Shown here one piece after another: positions 51,328 to 60,443 of a DNA stretch of 64,000 bases. Source of the stretch: Alopecurus myosuroides (taxonomy: Eukaryota; Streptophyta; Magnoliopsida; Poales; Poaceae); contig CM054062.1 of NCBI GenBank assembly GCA_028641055.1, forward strand, positions 24,126,536-24,190,535, written 5' to 3'. The translations under genes and the position numbers were made by a program. How positions within the stretch are numbered: the stretch's first letter is position 1; every line of letters starts with the position of its first letter. Under the pieces are notes generated by a model. The model did not search any database. It was not told where the DNA came from and worked only from the letters and a program-made list of their open reading frames with translations.

Positions 51328-54222
51328 ATGGCGTCGGCAAGCAACCCATCCCAACCCCTCGGCAATCCACCCGCGGAGAAGCTCAAGCGTACAAATCACC
51401 TCCTCTGGAAGGCTCAGGTGATGCCTGCCCTGCGTGGAGCGCGGGTACTCGGACTGCTGGAGGGCAAGGAACCGGCGCCGCCGGAATTCCTCACCACGAG
51501 TGCGGACGGCAAGGAGACATCCACCCCCAATCCGGCTTACGATAGCTGGATCCTGAAGGACCAACAAGTACTGAGCTACCTCCTAAACTCCTTATCTGTT
51601 GAGATCTTAGCCCAAACAGTTGGGCTCGACCACGCCGCCGACGTGTGGTCGCTGATCACCTCCCTCTTCGCCGCACGCTCCAAGGCCAATGTGGCACACC
51701 TGCGCGGTGAGCTTGCCAACACAAAAAAAGAAGCAATGACTGCAGATCAGTATGTTGGCAAGATGAAGGGGTTCGCTACTGAACTTGTAGCTGCTGGACG
51801 CACGGTTGATGAAGACGAGCTGGTCGAGTTCATCCTCAATGGACTCGATGACGACTACACCGCCCTCGTGTCCTCTGTCAGCGTCATGCCATCTTGCTCG
51901 GTAAGCGAACTCCATGCTATGATTGCTGCATATGATACCTGTCAGATGAGGTTGTCAGGAGGTGGCCAGAAGCAGTTCGAGTCCTCGGCTAATTCCGCGC
52001 GCCGCGAGCGGCGTGACAACTACACCGGCAATCGCTACACCAACAACTACACCAGCAACCGCGGTCGGTACACCGACCGTGACCGTGATGGACGCGATCG
52101 CGAGGACACTCGTGGTCGATACTACGACCGAAGCGAAGATGGAGGACGTCGTGGTCAGTCCTATGACCGTGATGGTGGTCACCGTGGTGGCTATGGCGAT
52201 GGTCACCGTGGTGGCTACGGTGATCGTGGTGGGCGTGGCCGTGGTCCGAGAGGCCGTGCTCCCACCCCTTACCAGGACATCGACTGCCAAATATGCAAAA
52301 AGCACGGCCACCCGGCCGGCGACTGCTGGTGGCGTTACGAGGAGAGCCGCGATAGCGGCAACCGTGATGGCGACTACGACAACAACAAGGGTGCCAATGC
52401 CGCCTACGGGGTGGATACAAATTGGTACCCCGACTCGGGAGCAACCGATCACATCACCGACAACCTAGAAAAACTCATGATGCGTGACAAATACCGCGAC
52501 AACGACAAAATTCACACCGCTAATGGTGAAGGTATGGAAATTAGTCATATTGGTACATCATCCATTCAAACCCCTTTTCATAATCTCCAACTCAATGACA
52601 TTCTCCATGTTCCTAGTGCTACAAAAAATTTGATCTTTGTTCATAAGCTTGCTGTTGATAATGATGTCATTATTGAATTTTACCCTTGGCATTTTTTCAT
52701 TAAGGATCGGGCAACGAGGGAAATTCTTCTTAGAGGACGGTGTGAAGGTGGCCTATATCCCATCATCTCCTCATCATCACCCAGGACCAAGCAAGTCAAC
52801 ACCATCTCCAAACCCACCTCTTCAAGGTGGCATAGTCATTTAGGCCATCCAAATAAACAAGTTGTTCAATACATCTTGAATAAATTTAGTCTCCCTTATT
52901 CCAAGAACTCTAGTTTTGAAACTATTTGTGATTCATGTCAAAGAGCTAAAAGTCATCAATTACCATATCCTATTTCCTCCAGTGTATCCACTTTTCCTTT
53001 GCAACAAATTTTTTCTGATGTTTGGGGCCCTGCCAATACCTCTGTAGGACGCCACAACTATTATGTTAGTTTTATTGATGAATTTAGCAAGTTTACTTGG
53101 ATATACCTACTCAAAAAGAAATCTGATGTGTTTGATGTCTTTCATAATTTCATGAACTTTGTTGAGCGAAAATTTGAGAGAAAAATTGTTACCATGCAAA
53201 CAGATTGGGGAGGAGAATATGAGAAATTAAACCCCTTCTTTCAAAAGCTTGGTATATCTCATCATGTTTCATGTCCCTATGCCCACCAACAAAATGGCTC
53301 TGCTGAGAGAAAACATTGTCATATAGTTGAAATTGGGCTTGCTCTTTTAGCTAATGCATCCATGCCTCTCAAGTTTTGGGATGAAGCATTCCTCACTGCC
53401 ACCTATCTTATTAATCTCATGCCAAGTCGAGTCATTGACAATGTTAGTCCCTCCGAAAAACTTTTAGGAGTTACACCAAATTATCTCTCTCTTCGTGTTT
53501 TTGGATGCGCATGTTGGCCTAACCTACGTCCCTACAACAACAAAAAATTGGCCTATAGATCCAAACAATGCGTGTTCCTTGGATACAGCCCAAAACACAA
53601 AGGGGTAAAGTGCCTAGACATTCCTACTGGTCGTGTTTACATATCCAGAGATGTTGTTTTTGACGAAGAAATTTTTCCATTCACCTCTCTTCATCCAAAT
53701 GCTGGTGCTCTCCTTAGACAAGAAATCCGTCTCCTTCCACAAAACTTGGTTCCACAAACTAGGGGTACGAATGATGATGAACCATTGACTAATGATACCT
53801 CACAAGTGTCTCCTCTTAGTCCCTTACAGATCACTGCAGAAAATTTGGAGCTCAACGGTGAAAATTTGGAGCCAACCGGAGCTGAAATCAGCTCAGAAGA
53901 AGACGAGGGGGACAACACTGACTCCGATGCTGATACAGCATCTTCCGCCGATCCCGAGGATGATCACGGCGCTGGTTCCGGAGGAGATACGGGCGCCAAT
54001 GATTGGCCGCCCTCGGAGCACGCGACCCCGACAACCACACCACCAGCATCCCCGCCTGCGTCCCCTCCACACCAACCAGAAGCTGCCACGGAGGCGACAG
54101 CATCTGCGCGCGGGCCGCCCTCCTCTCCCGCGTCCTCTTCGCATCGCGGGCCTCACCAACCAGGGGCTGCCACGCAGCCCACAGCACCAGCACGCGGTCG
54201 GCCCCTGACCGCTACACGCTGA
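51328..54222 (+). CDS. gag-pol: Copia gag-protease-integrase ORF
   Basis: 964 codons starting MASASNPSQPLGNPPAEKLK. The gag (UBN2-type) spans about residues 15-215, followed by an Arg/Gly/Asp/Tyr-rich, RNA-binding-like stretch (about 220-315). A zinc knuckle CQICKKHGHPAGDC follows, then the protease motif WYPDSGATDHIT. The pre-integrase segment has RWHSHLGHPNKQVV. The integrase catalytic residues are in IFSDVWGPAN, MQTDWGGEYEKL and QQNGSAERKH. The ORF ends in a Pro/Ala/Thr-rich hinge at a TGA (54220-54222). The same frame continues after it, so the TGA is a nonsense mutation. Confidence 0.92.
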   Translation: MASASNPSQPLGNPPAEKLKRTNHLLWKAQVMPALRGARVLGLLEGKEPAPPEFLTTSADGKETSTPNPAYDSWILKDQQVLSYLLNSLSVEILAQTVGLDHAADVWSLITSLFAARSKANVAHLRGELANTKKEAMTADQYVGKMKGFATELVAAGRTVDEDELVEFILNGLDDDYTALVSSVSVMPSCSVSELHAMIAAYDTCQMRLSGGGQKQFESSANSARRERRDNYTGNRYTNNYTSNRGRYTDRDRDGRDREDTRGRYYDRSEDGGRRGQSYDRDGGHRGGYGDGHRGGYGDRGGRGRGPRGRAPTPYQDIDCQICKKHGHPAGDCWWRYEESRDSGNRDGDYDNNKGANAAYGVDTNWYPDSGATDHITDNLEKLMMRDKYRDNDKIHTANGEGMEISHIGTSSIQTPFHNLQLNDILHVPSATKNLIFVHKLAVDNDVIIEFYPWHFFIKDRATREILLRGRCEGGLYPIISSSSPRTKQVNTISKPTSSRWHSHLGHPNKQVVQYILNKFSLPYSKNSSFETICDSCQRAKSHQLPYPISSSVSTFPLQQIFSDVWGPANTSVGRHNYYVSFIDEFSKFTWIYLLKKKSDVFDVFHNFMNFVERKFERKIVTMQTDWGGEYEKLNPFFQKLGISHHVSCPYAHQQNGSAERKHCHIVEIGLALLANASMPLKFWDEAFLTATYLINLMPSRVIDNVSPSEKLLGVTPNYLSLRVFGCACWPNLRPYNNKKLAYRSKQCVFLGYSPKHKGVKCLDIPTGRVYISRDVVFDEEIFPFTSLHPNAGALLRQEIRLLPQNLVPQTRGTNDDEPLTNDTSQVSPLSPLQITAENLELNGENLEPTGAEISSEEDEGDNTDSDADTASSADPEDDHGAGSGGDTGANDWPPSEHATPTTTPPASPPASPPHQPEAATEATASARGPPSSPASSSHRGPHQPGAATQPTAPARGRPLTATR

Positions 54223-55971
54223 GCTGACGGGTCCCAGTCTCCCACGCGGCAGCCCAGGGTTCGCCGCGCCAAAAACCGTGCACATGCAGACACGGATTCC
54301 TTCCAGGTGCCAGGATCGTCTGTGGCTCTCGATCCTGCAGCCCCACCCGCTCGGAGTACACGTCTACAAAAGGGTATCACTAATCCCCGTGTTTGGAAAG
54401 ACGGCTGTGTGCGTTATAATTTTTTGTCTATTTCAGGAGAACCAAATACTCTTCGAGAAGCTCTTGATCATCCTGATTGGCGCAAGGCTATGGATGAGGA
54501 ATATGGAGCTCTCCAGAAAAACAAAACATGGCATCTAGTACCCCCACACCATGGTAACAACATTATTGATTGCAAATGTGTTTATAGGATCAAAAGAAAA
54601 GCTGATGGTTCCATTGATCGCTATAAGGCCAGATTAGTGGCCAAAGGGTTCAAACAACGTTATGGTATTGACTATGAGGACACTTTTAGTCCTGTTGTTA
54701 AAGCTGCAACCATTCGTCTTGTTTTGGCTATCTCTGTCTCCAGGAATTGGACTATCAGGCAACTCGATGTCAAGAATGCGTTCTTACATTGCGTTCTGGA
54801 AGAGGAAGTGTTCATGAAGCAACCTCCTGGGTATACAGATGCTCATCACCCCCATCATATATGCAAACTTGACAAAGCTTTGTATGGTCTCAAACAGGCG
54901 CCGTGAGCATGGTATTCACGTTTGAGCACCAAACTGCAGCACTTGGGTTTCTCACCATCTAAGGGAGATACTTCTCTTTTAATCTATAACAAGTCAGATA
55001 TTACTATGTTTGTTCTTGTTTATGTGGATGACATAATAGTTACAAGCTCATCAAATCAAGCAATTTCCACTCTAGTAGATGATCTCAATAAACACTTTGC
55101 AATTAAAGATCTTGGACATCTTAGTTATTTCTTGGGCATTGAAGTAAGGAAAATTAATGATGGATTAGTTCTTACTTAAGAAAAATATGCTTTGGAATTA
55201 TTAGCAAAGGTTGGCATGAAAGACTGCAAATCATTCAATACTCCATTATCAGCCACAGAGAAATTATCAGCACATGAAGGAGAACCTCTTGGAATAGATG
55301 ATATTACCAGATATAGGAGTGTGGTTGGTGGTTTACAATATTTGACACTAACAAGGCCTGATATTTCTTTCTCAGTAAACAAGGTATGTCAGTATCTTCA
55401 TGCTCCTACAACAGTACATTGGACTGCAGTCAAAAGAATATTGCGCTATGTACAGAGTTCTTCGTCTCTTGGACTCACTTTTCAGAAGTCTGCTTCTACT
55501 CTTATTAGTGCCTTTTCAGATGTTGATTGGGCAGGGTGTGTTGATGATAGAAGGTCCACTGGTGGCTTTGCCATATTCTTTGGGCCAAATCTCATATCTT
55601 GGAGTGCCAGAAAACAAGCAACTGTATCAAGATCAAGTACAGAAGCTGAATACAAATCACTAGCAAATGCTACTGCAGAGGTTATATGGGTTGAAACTCT
55701 TCTCTCAGAACTTGGTATTAAACTTCGTGAAAAACCATGCCTATGGTGTGATAATATGGGAGCTACATATCTGTCTGCAAATCCTGTTTTTCATGCAAGG
55801 ACTAAACATATTGAAATTGACTTTCATTTTGTGAGAGAAAGAGTAGCACAGAATTTGCTCGACATTCGGTTTATATCCACCAAAGATCAAGTTGCTGATG
55901 GATTCACCAAGCCTCTGCCTTACAGAGAATTAGAAGTGTTTAAACGTAATCTAAACTTGCACAAGTTTTGA
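54223..55971 (+). CDS. pol: Copia RT and RNase H, same frame, two further stops
   Basis: RT carries [48 protein letters not shown] and the catalytic [15 protein letters not shown] at 54904-54906 follows LKQAP, where Arg is expected. A TAA at 55177-55179 follows GLVLT, where Gln is usual. RNase H follows ([47 protein letters not shown]) and the ORF ends at 55971, just before the polypurine tract. No frameshift was seen. Confidence 0.9.
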
Positions 55972-55981
55972 TTAAGGGGGA

Positions 55982-56144
55982 TGTTAGGATAAGTACCAAA
56001 ACCTGTAACGAATCATCATCATTATAAGGTGATTCGGTTAGTGATCCTCCCTTGATCTCCTCCATGTAAAACCGGCATGTTTGCCCCCTATATAACACGT
56101 ACCCGATACCGAGACAAAGGTATCGCTTCCTGCCACTTTTGATA
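55982..56144 (+). repeat. 3' LTR of the young Copia
   Basis: 163 bp, identical to the 5' LTR apart from one base (CTCCCTTGATCTCC versus CTCCCTTTATCTCC). It is preceded by ATTAAGGGGGA and followed by CCAGT. Confidence 0.92.
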
Positions 56145-56454
56145 CCAGTAACCAAGACACACAATTTGTTTACTCATGACTTTTCATATCGATAGAAAGC
56201 GTCTTGATCAAGGCAGCATTGCTAGATTGTTTTTGCCATCATGCAAATAGAATTCAGACACAGACCTAACAACAAACTGAAAAGATATCAGAAAAATCGT
56301 TCACCAGCAAAAAAGTGCAGTAAACTCAACAGATGAACAATTAGACAGAAGATGGCCAAACAGAAAGTAAACACCCCTCTTGCATCCATCTCGCATTCTT
56401 GAACATATAATCGCATCAACAACTGATCGTGCCTCAGACACCGGTAGAAAATAG

Positions 56455-56660
56455 GCCTATAATCCCGGTTCGCAATGGCCATTAATCCCGGCCGCGCAAC
56501 CGGGACTAAATAGGCGCGACTAAAGCCCCCCCCCTTTAGTCGTCCCCTCTTACGAACCGCGGCTAAAGGCCCGTCCACGTGGGCGGGTGGCGTGCGCCGG
56601 GGGCGGGGGACCTTTAGTCCCAGTCCCAGTTGGCCACACGAACCGGGACTACATGCTAAC
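56455..56660. repeat. Left subterminal repeats of the CACTA element
   Basis: Several copies, in both orientations, of ATCCCGGTT, CCGGGACTAAA, CGACTAAAG and CCTTTAGTC. They are typical binding-site arrays for CACTA transposases; the role is inferred from the family. Confidence 0.65.
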
Positions 56661-56965
56661 TACAATTATCTCTAGTCAAATTTTTTACTCGTGGTCAAAC
56701 TTCTCGCTCGGTCACCCATCCTCCCACTACTCTAGCACTAGCACGCTTAACTTCCGAGTTCCATCCCGTCCCGCATCCAAGTGTTTCGCACGCATGTATG
56801 TGATACTAATATCATATCAATCCTATTAACATGTTGGTCGATGCCACATTTCTTTATTGTCTGAATTTCAAATAAATCTTTTAATAAACAAAAGTAATGA
56901 TGTAATTAATAATTTTGAATAAATAAATAAACATTAACTTTTTAATTTGTATTATTTCTAAAAAA

Positions 56966-57360
56966 TATTCAGAAAAATAAAACTAATTCATTTTAAAATC
57001 TAAAAAATACTATAAATATATCAAAATATTCAAAAAAATAAAACTAATTCATTTTAAAATCTTAAAAATACAATAATATATCAAAATATTTAGAAAAATA
57101 AAAACAATTCATTTTAAAATCTTAAAAATACTATTAATATATCAAAATATTCAGAAAAATAAAACTAATTCATTTTATAATCTTAAAAATACAAATAATG
57201 TATCAAAATATTCAGAAAAATAAAACTAATACATTTTAAAATCTTAAAAATACAAATAATATATCAAAATATTCAGAAAAATAAAACTAATACATTTTAA
57301 AATCTTAAAAGTACAAATAATATATCAAAAAATTCAGGAAAATAAAACTAATTCATTTCC
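56966..57360 (+). repeat. AT-rich tandem array, 60-61 bp unit, 6.5 copies
   Basis: Units start at 56966, 57027, 57087, 57148, 57209, 57270 and 57331. Each begins TATTCAGAAAAATAAAACTA (with variants) and ends ATATATCAAAA. Copies 4 to 6 are most alike, suggesting recent local copying. The array lies inside the CACTA element, downstream of the exonuclease gene. Confidence 0.85.
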
Positions 57361-57585
57361 TGTTTCCTAAATGCAAAATAAAATCTGATAAAATTCATGA
57401 ACCAAACCATATGAAATCTAAACCATATAAAATTTGCAGATCCAAGTTCAACAACCAAATGAAAATACCATCCTTATTAATAAAAGACCAGTAGGCTCTT
57501 CTATTATTTTTAGAATGAGTTCAAAAATGTATTTGAAGTAAATCCAACGGGATTAGTTTGGTATTGACTAGATCTATGTTTTCCT

Positions 57586-58183
57586 GGCTTAGATTAATTT
57601 AGAAACGGTAGTTTTTCTGTTTTGTTTTCTTGATGTGTTTTTGTTTGTTTTCTTGATGTGTTTTTTGTTTGTTTGTTTTGAAATGTGTGTTTGACATAAT
57701 ATAGAAATAATATAGCTACGAATTAATATAGAAATAATATCCATTACATAATAATATATATCCATTACATACTAATATATCCATTACATGCATATATCGA
57801 ACGCAAGATGCGGTACACAAACACCATCTACTCGAGCTCCGTCGAGTAGATGTGGAACAACTCGTAGGAAACATATGCATCTATGGCTTAGATTCATTTA
57901 GAAACGATAGTTTTCTGTTTTGTTTTCTTGATGTGTTATTGTTTGTTTTCTTGATGTGTTTTTGTTTGTTTGTTTTGAAATGTGTGTTTGACATAATATA
58001 GAAATAATATAGCTACGAATTAATATAGAAATAATATTCATTACATAATAATATATATCCATTACATACTAATATATCCATTACATGCATATATCGAACG
58101 CAAGATGCGGTACAAACACCATCTACTCGAGCTCCGTCGAGTAGATGCGGAACAACTCGTAGGAAACGTATGCATCTATGGCT
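57586..58183 (+). repeat. Direct duplication of about 299 bp over the exonuclease 3' end
   Basis: Copy 1 (57586-57884) and copy 2 (57885-58183) both start GGCTTAGATT and end in GCATCTATGG. Copy 2 contains the real end of the exonuclease coding region (the last 20 or so codons, from 58123). Copy 1 carries a second version of the same coding end and downstream sequence. Confidence 0.82.
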
Positions 58184-58855
58184 GCATAGTTGAGGTTGAC
58201 CCGGTCCAGTGGGTTCTTCCCCCAATGCATGTGATTCTTGGCGGGGAAACCAGACTTCATGGTTTTGTAGTCGGCGTGGATGAAGGCGGTTGCCATCGGA
58301 GCCATCCCGGTCTTGTGACCGTACAACCCATCAAAATGGATAAGATCCTGAAGATCAATACAGTGATCTTCAGGTATCACAATACCCAAGCGCATCAACT
58401 TCTGTCGGTCTTGAGTGATGTCAACACTGCAGAAGTCGTACCCCTTGTTGACAAGAAAATCAACAAGGGCCGGAGAATGCTTTGAACTACTGCAACAACA
58501 AAAATAGAACGTGTTAGATATGTTGCAACACATGTATTCTTCCAATGCAACAAACAAATCAAAAATGCAACACTATCCTACAAGAGAGATCGATTGTACG
58601 TGTGCGTTACCTTGCCCATTGGAAGACCAACACGGTCTCCTTGAAAGCAATTTGGATGACGGCAACATCCCGTTGATTCGCCGTATACTCTAAATCAAGC
58701 CCGAAGAACTTATGTTGTTCATCGGCTTCATCATAGAGATTTCTCAAATGCTTAAGAAGATCGGGGAGCCTCTTGCACATATTGGTGTAGGCCACGTGTA
58801 GACTCTTGCGGCATGGTGTGGCCACACGGAGAGTGTTCCAAACTTGAGAACCCAT
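58123..58855 (-). CDS. DEDDy 3'-5' exonuclease domain protein carried by the CACTA element
   Basis: Exon 1 is 58855-58611 and exon 2 is 58489-58123, with an intron having GTAACG donor and TTGTTGCAG acceptor. The joined length is 612 bp, an exact 204 codons (203 residues plus stop). The start MGSQVWNTLRVATPCRKSLH is the ATG that keeps the domain whole. Exo I has Asp and Glu in FFGLDLEYT. Exo II is likely at FCSVDITQDRQKLMRLGIVI. Exo III has Tyr and Asp in LNYAAIDAYVSYELFRIY. This is the WRN/RNase D-like fold (DNA_pol_A_exo1), which removes 3' nucleotides. No stop or frameshift breaks it, unlike all other long coding regions here. Confidence 0.72.
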
Positions 58856-58984
58856 GGATGCTTGGTGGAGGAAGAAGAGAAGAGAGAAGAAGAAACAGAG
58901 ACTCTCGGGTGCGCACTGTAGCAATGGCCGGCCTCTGCCTCTCGCTCGCAAAATAAAACCGCCGCGCGGGAGGCGAGCAGTTTG

Positions 58985-59170
58985 TATCTTTAGTCCCGGG
59001 TGGCCAGGCCAACCGGGACTAAAGGCAGGGAGGCCAGCAGACTGGATCATTAGTCGCGGGTGGCCAGGCCAACCGGAATTAAAGCCCACCACACGCCTCC
59101 ACGCGTTTCCCAACCCACGACGCATGACCTTCTGTCGCGGGTCTCCTCCCGACCCGGGACTAAAACCCCT
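58985..59170. repeat. Right subterminal repeats of the CACTA element
   Basis: Repeats of TTTAGTCCCGGGTGGCCAGG and CCAACCGGGACTAAAGGC in pairs, plus TGTCGCGGGTC and CCCGGGACTAAAACC. They mirror the left subterminal region. Confidence 0.65.
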
Positions 59171-59238
59171 GTAGTCACGGTGCGCAAAGTTTGGGGACTG
59201 ATGGGGGCGTATGGAAGGACTTTTTTCTACCAGTGAGA

Positions 59239-60443
59239 GAAAAGCCTTAGGCAAACAAGTTTCCTTAGAAATAGGTAAACATTCCAACTTAGGCTCGTCG
59301 TTAAACAGACAACTATATTCACATACCCTGAAACACCGTACAGACTCCCGGTCTCTATAAAAGTTCATACAACACGAAAGAAACAGAACACCACACACAA
59401 ACGACACGCTGACGATGCATGCGGTTGATCCGGGTGAAGTTCACGTCGTCCACCACCACACCACGCCTCTACCTCAGAAGGCGAAGAAACCGCTCTGCCA
59501 AATGCTGCCAGCACGCCAACGCATGAGACGAAACAACCAGCATGGCAGCCCCTAAAAATATGGCTCTCCACCGTCGACATGAATCCTCCGTCCCGTACGT
59601 CGCTTCCATGCCACGCGCCCTGACCAGCACCTTGCCTAGCAGAACTCGACGTGAAACACGCACAACAAGCCTCCTATCTGCATAAACACGAAAGCAAATC
59701 AGAAAACACATAGCCAGACGCCAAAAAAAAAACCACAACAACGACATTGCAACCAGAGAAGACGAAAACTTACCGTTAGCTACGGCGGCCGCTCAAGCAG
59801 CTGGAACCGGTACGCCATGGCCACTCTCGACGGCATCGCGGCCCAGGGCTCCGCTCCCAAAGGAAACAACCTCGGCGACAGGAAGACGAAAACTTTCCGT
59901 CAGCTACGGTGGCCGTTCAAGCAGCCGGGACCGGTACGCCATGGCCACCCTCGACGACATCGCGGCCCAGGGCTCCGCCCCCAAAGGAAACAACCTCGGC
60001 GACAGGAAGACAAAAACTTACCGTCAGCTACAGCGGCCGCTCAAGCAGCCGGAACCGGTACGCCATGGCCACCCTCGACGACATCGCGGCCCAGGGTTCC
60101 ACCACCAAAGGAAACAGCCTCGGAGAGGAACAACGACTCCTCCAGCAACGGCTGCCCTGCCGTCTGCCGCAGCAGATGGCTCCTGTGAAGACACCACCTC
60201 GCCTCCTCCAACATCGGCGCCCGCGCCACCATGTACCACTTCCATCACGACCCCGCATCCATTGTTGGCTCCAGCGAACACACAACGACGATATCAGACC
60301 AACGAAGAAACTAGGAAAAGAAGCAAGCTACAGAGATAGCCCGAACGGACTAGCCGAGACAAGCACTTTATACCCATAAACGCCCCCGACGGCGCGTCCA
60401 AGAAGTAGCCACCAAAACAACCAAAACAACATGCAAAGGTCGT
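59239..60443 (-). other. Possible minus-strand transcription unit with 124-bp repeats
   Basis: Read on the minus strand: a TATA box (TATAAAG, 60366-60372), an ATG at 60285 opening an 85-codon Arg/Trp-rich frame, then the 124-bp tandem repeats, each with an ATG and a CTGACGGTAAGTTTT-like donor. A candidate intron is 59773-59678 (GTAAGTTTT to TTTATGCAG). A Cys/Leu/Arg-rich frame follows to about 59469. No domain was recognised. This could be a non-coding or rapidly changing gene remnant; the coding status is unproven. Confidence 0.3.
59761..60125 (+). repeat. 124-bp tandem repeat, three copies
   Basis: Copies begin at 59761, 59885 and 60009 (GACGAAAACT-type starts), with exact 124-bp spacing, and share the strings ACCGGTACGCCATGGCCAC and CATCGCGGCCCAGGG. 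Because 124 is not a multiple of three, the same DNA is read in a different frame in each copy. Confidence 0.88.

Larger units (their letters stand above)
50910..56149 (+). mobile_element. Young short-LTR Ty1-Copia element with target duplications
   Basis: The element (50915-56144, 5,230 bp) is flanked by CCAGT at 50910-50914 and 56145-56149. Its 163-bp LTRs differ at one base. The primer site TGGTATCAGAGC (initiator Met tRNA type) lies at 51078 and a polypurine tract at 55972-55981. A single frame of 1,548 codons (51328-55971) encodes all of gag-pol and is broken by only three stops. Short LTRs and a single gag-pol frame suggest an Ale/Retrofit-like lineage. Age is low, yet the copy is non-functional. 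Confidence 0.92.
56436..59238 (-). mobile_element. Non-autonomous CACTA element carrying an exonuclease gene
   Basis: The element (56439-59235, 2.8 kb) starts CACCGGTAGAAAATAGG and ends with the inverse of CACTGGTAGAAAAAAGTCC. Both copies of the three-base duplication AGA (56436-56438 and 59236-59238) are present. Subterminal repeats of the TTTAGTCCCGG / CCGGGACTAAA type lie at about 56460-56660 and 58985-59170, a hallmark of grass CACTA elements. No CACTA transposase is present. The cargo is a two-exon 3'-5' exonuclease gene on the minus strand. The left terminus departs from the usual CACTA (CACC). Confidence 0.82.

Noticed and set aside
51955..52468. Long plus- and minus-strand frames rich in Val/Thr or His/Arg
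   Set aside because: They are shadows of the Arg/Gly/Asp-rich gag stretch of the young Copia read in other frames.
56966..57360. CRISPR-like array
   Set aside because: The units are contiguous with no unique spacers, the DNA is plant-type, and no cas genes exist; it is a minisatellite.
60028..60285. Confident protein-coding gene on the minus strand
   Set aside because: The Arg/Trp-rich frame overlaps the 124-bp repeats in shifting frames and has no recognisable domain; kept only as a low-confidence unit.
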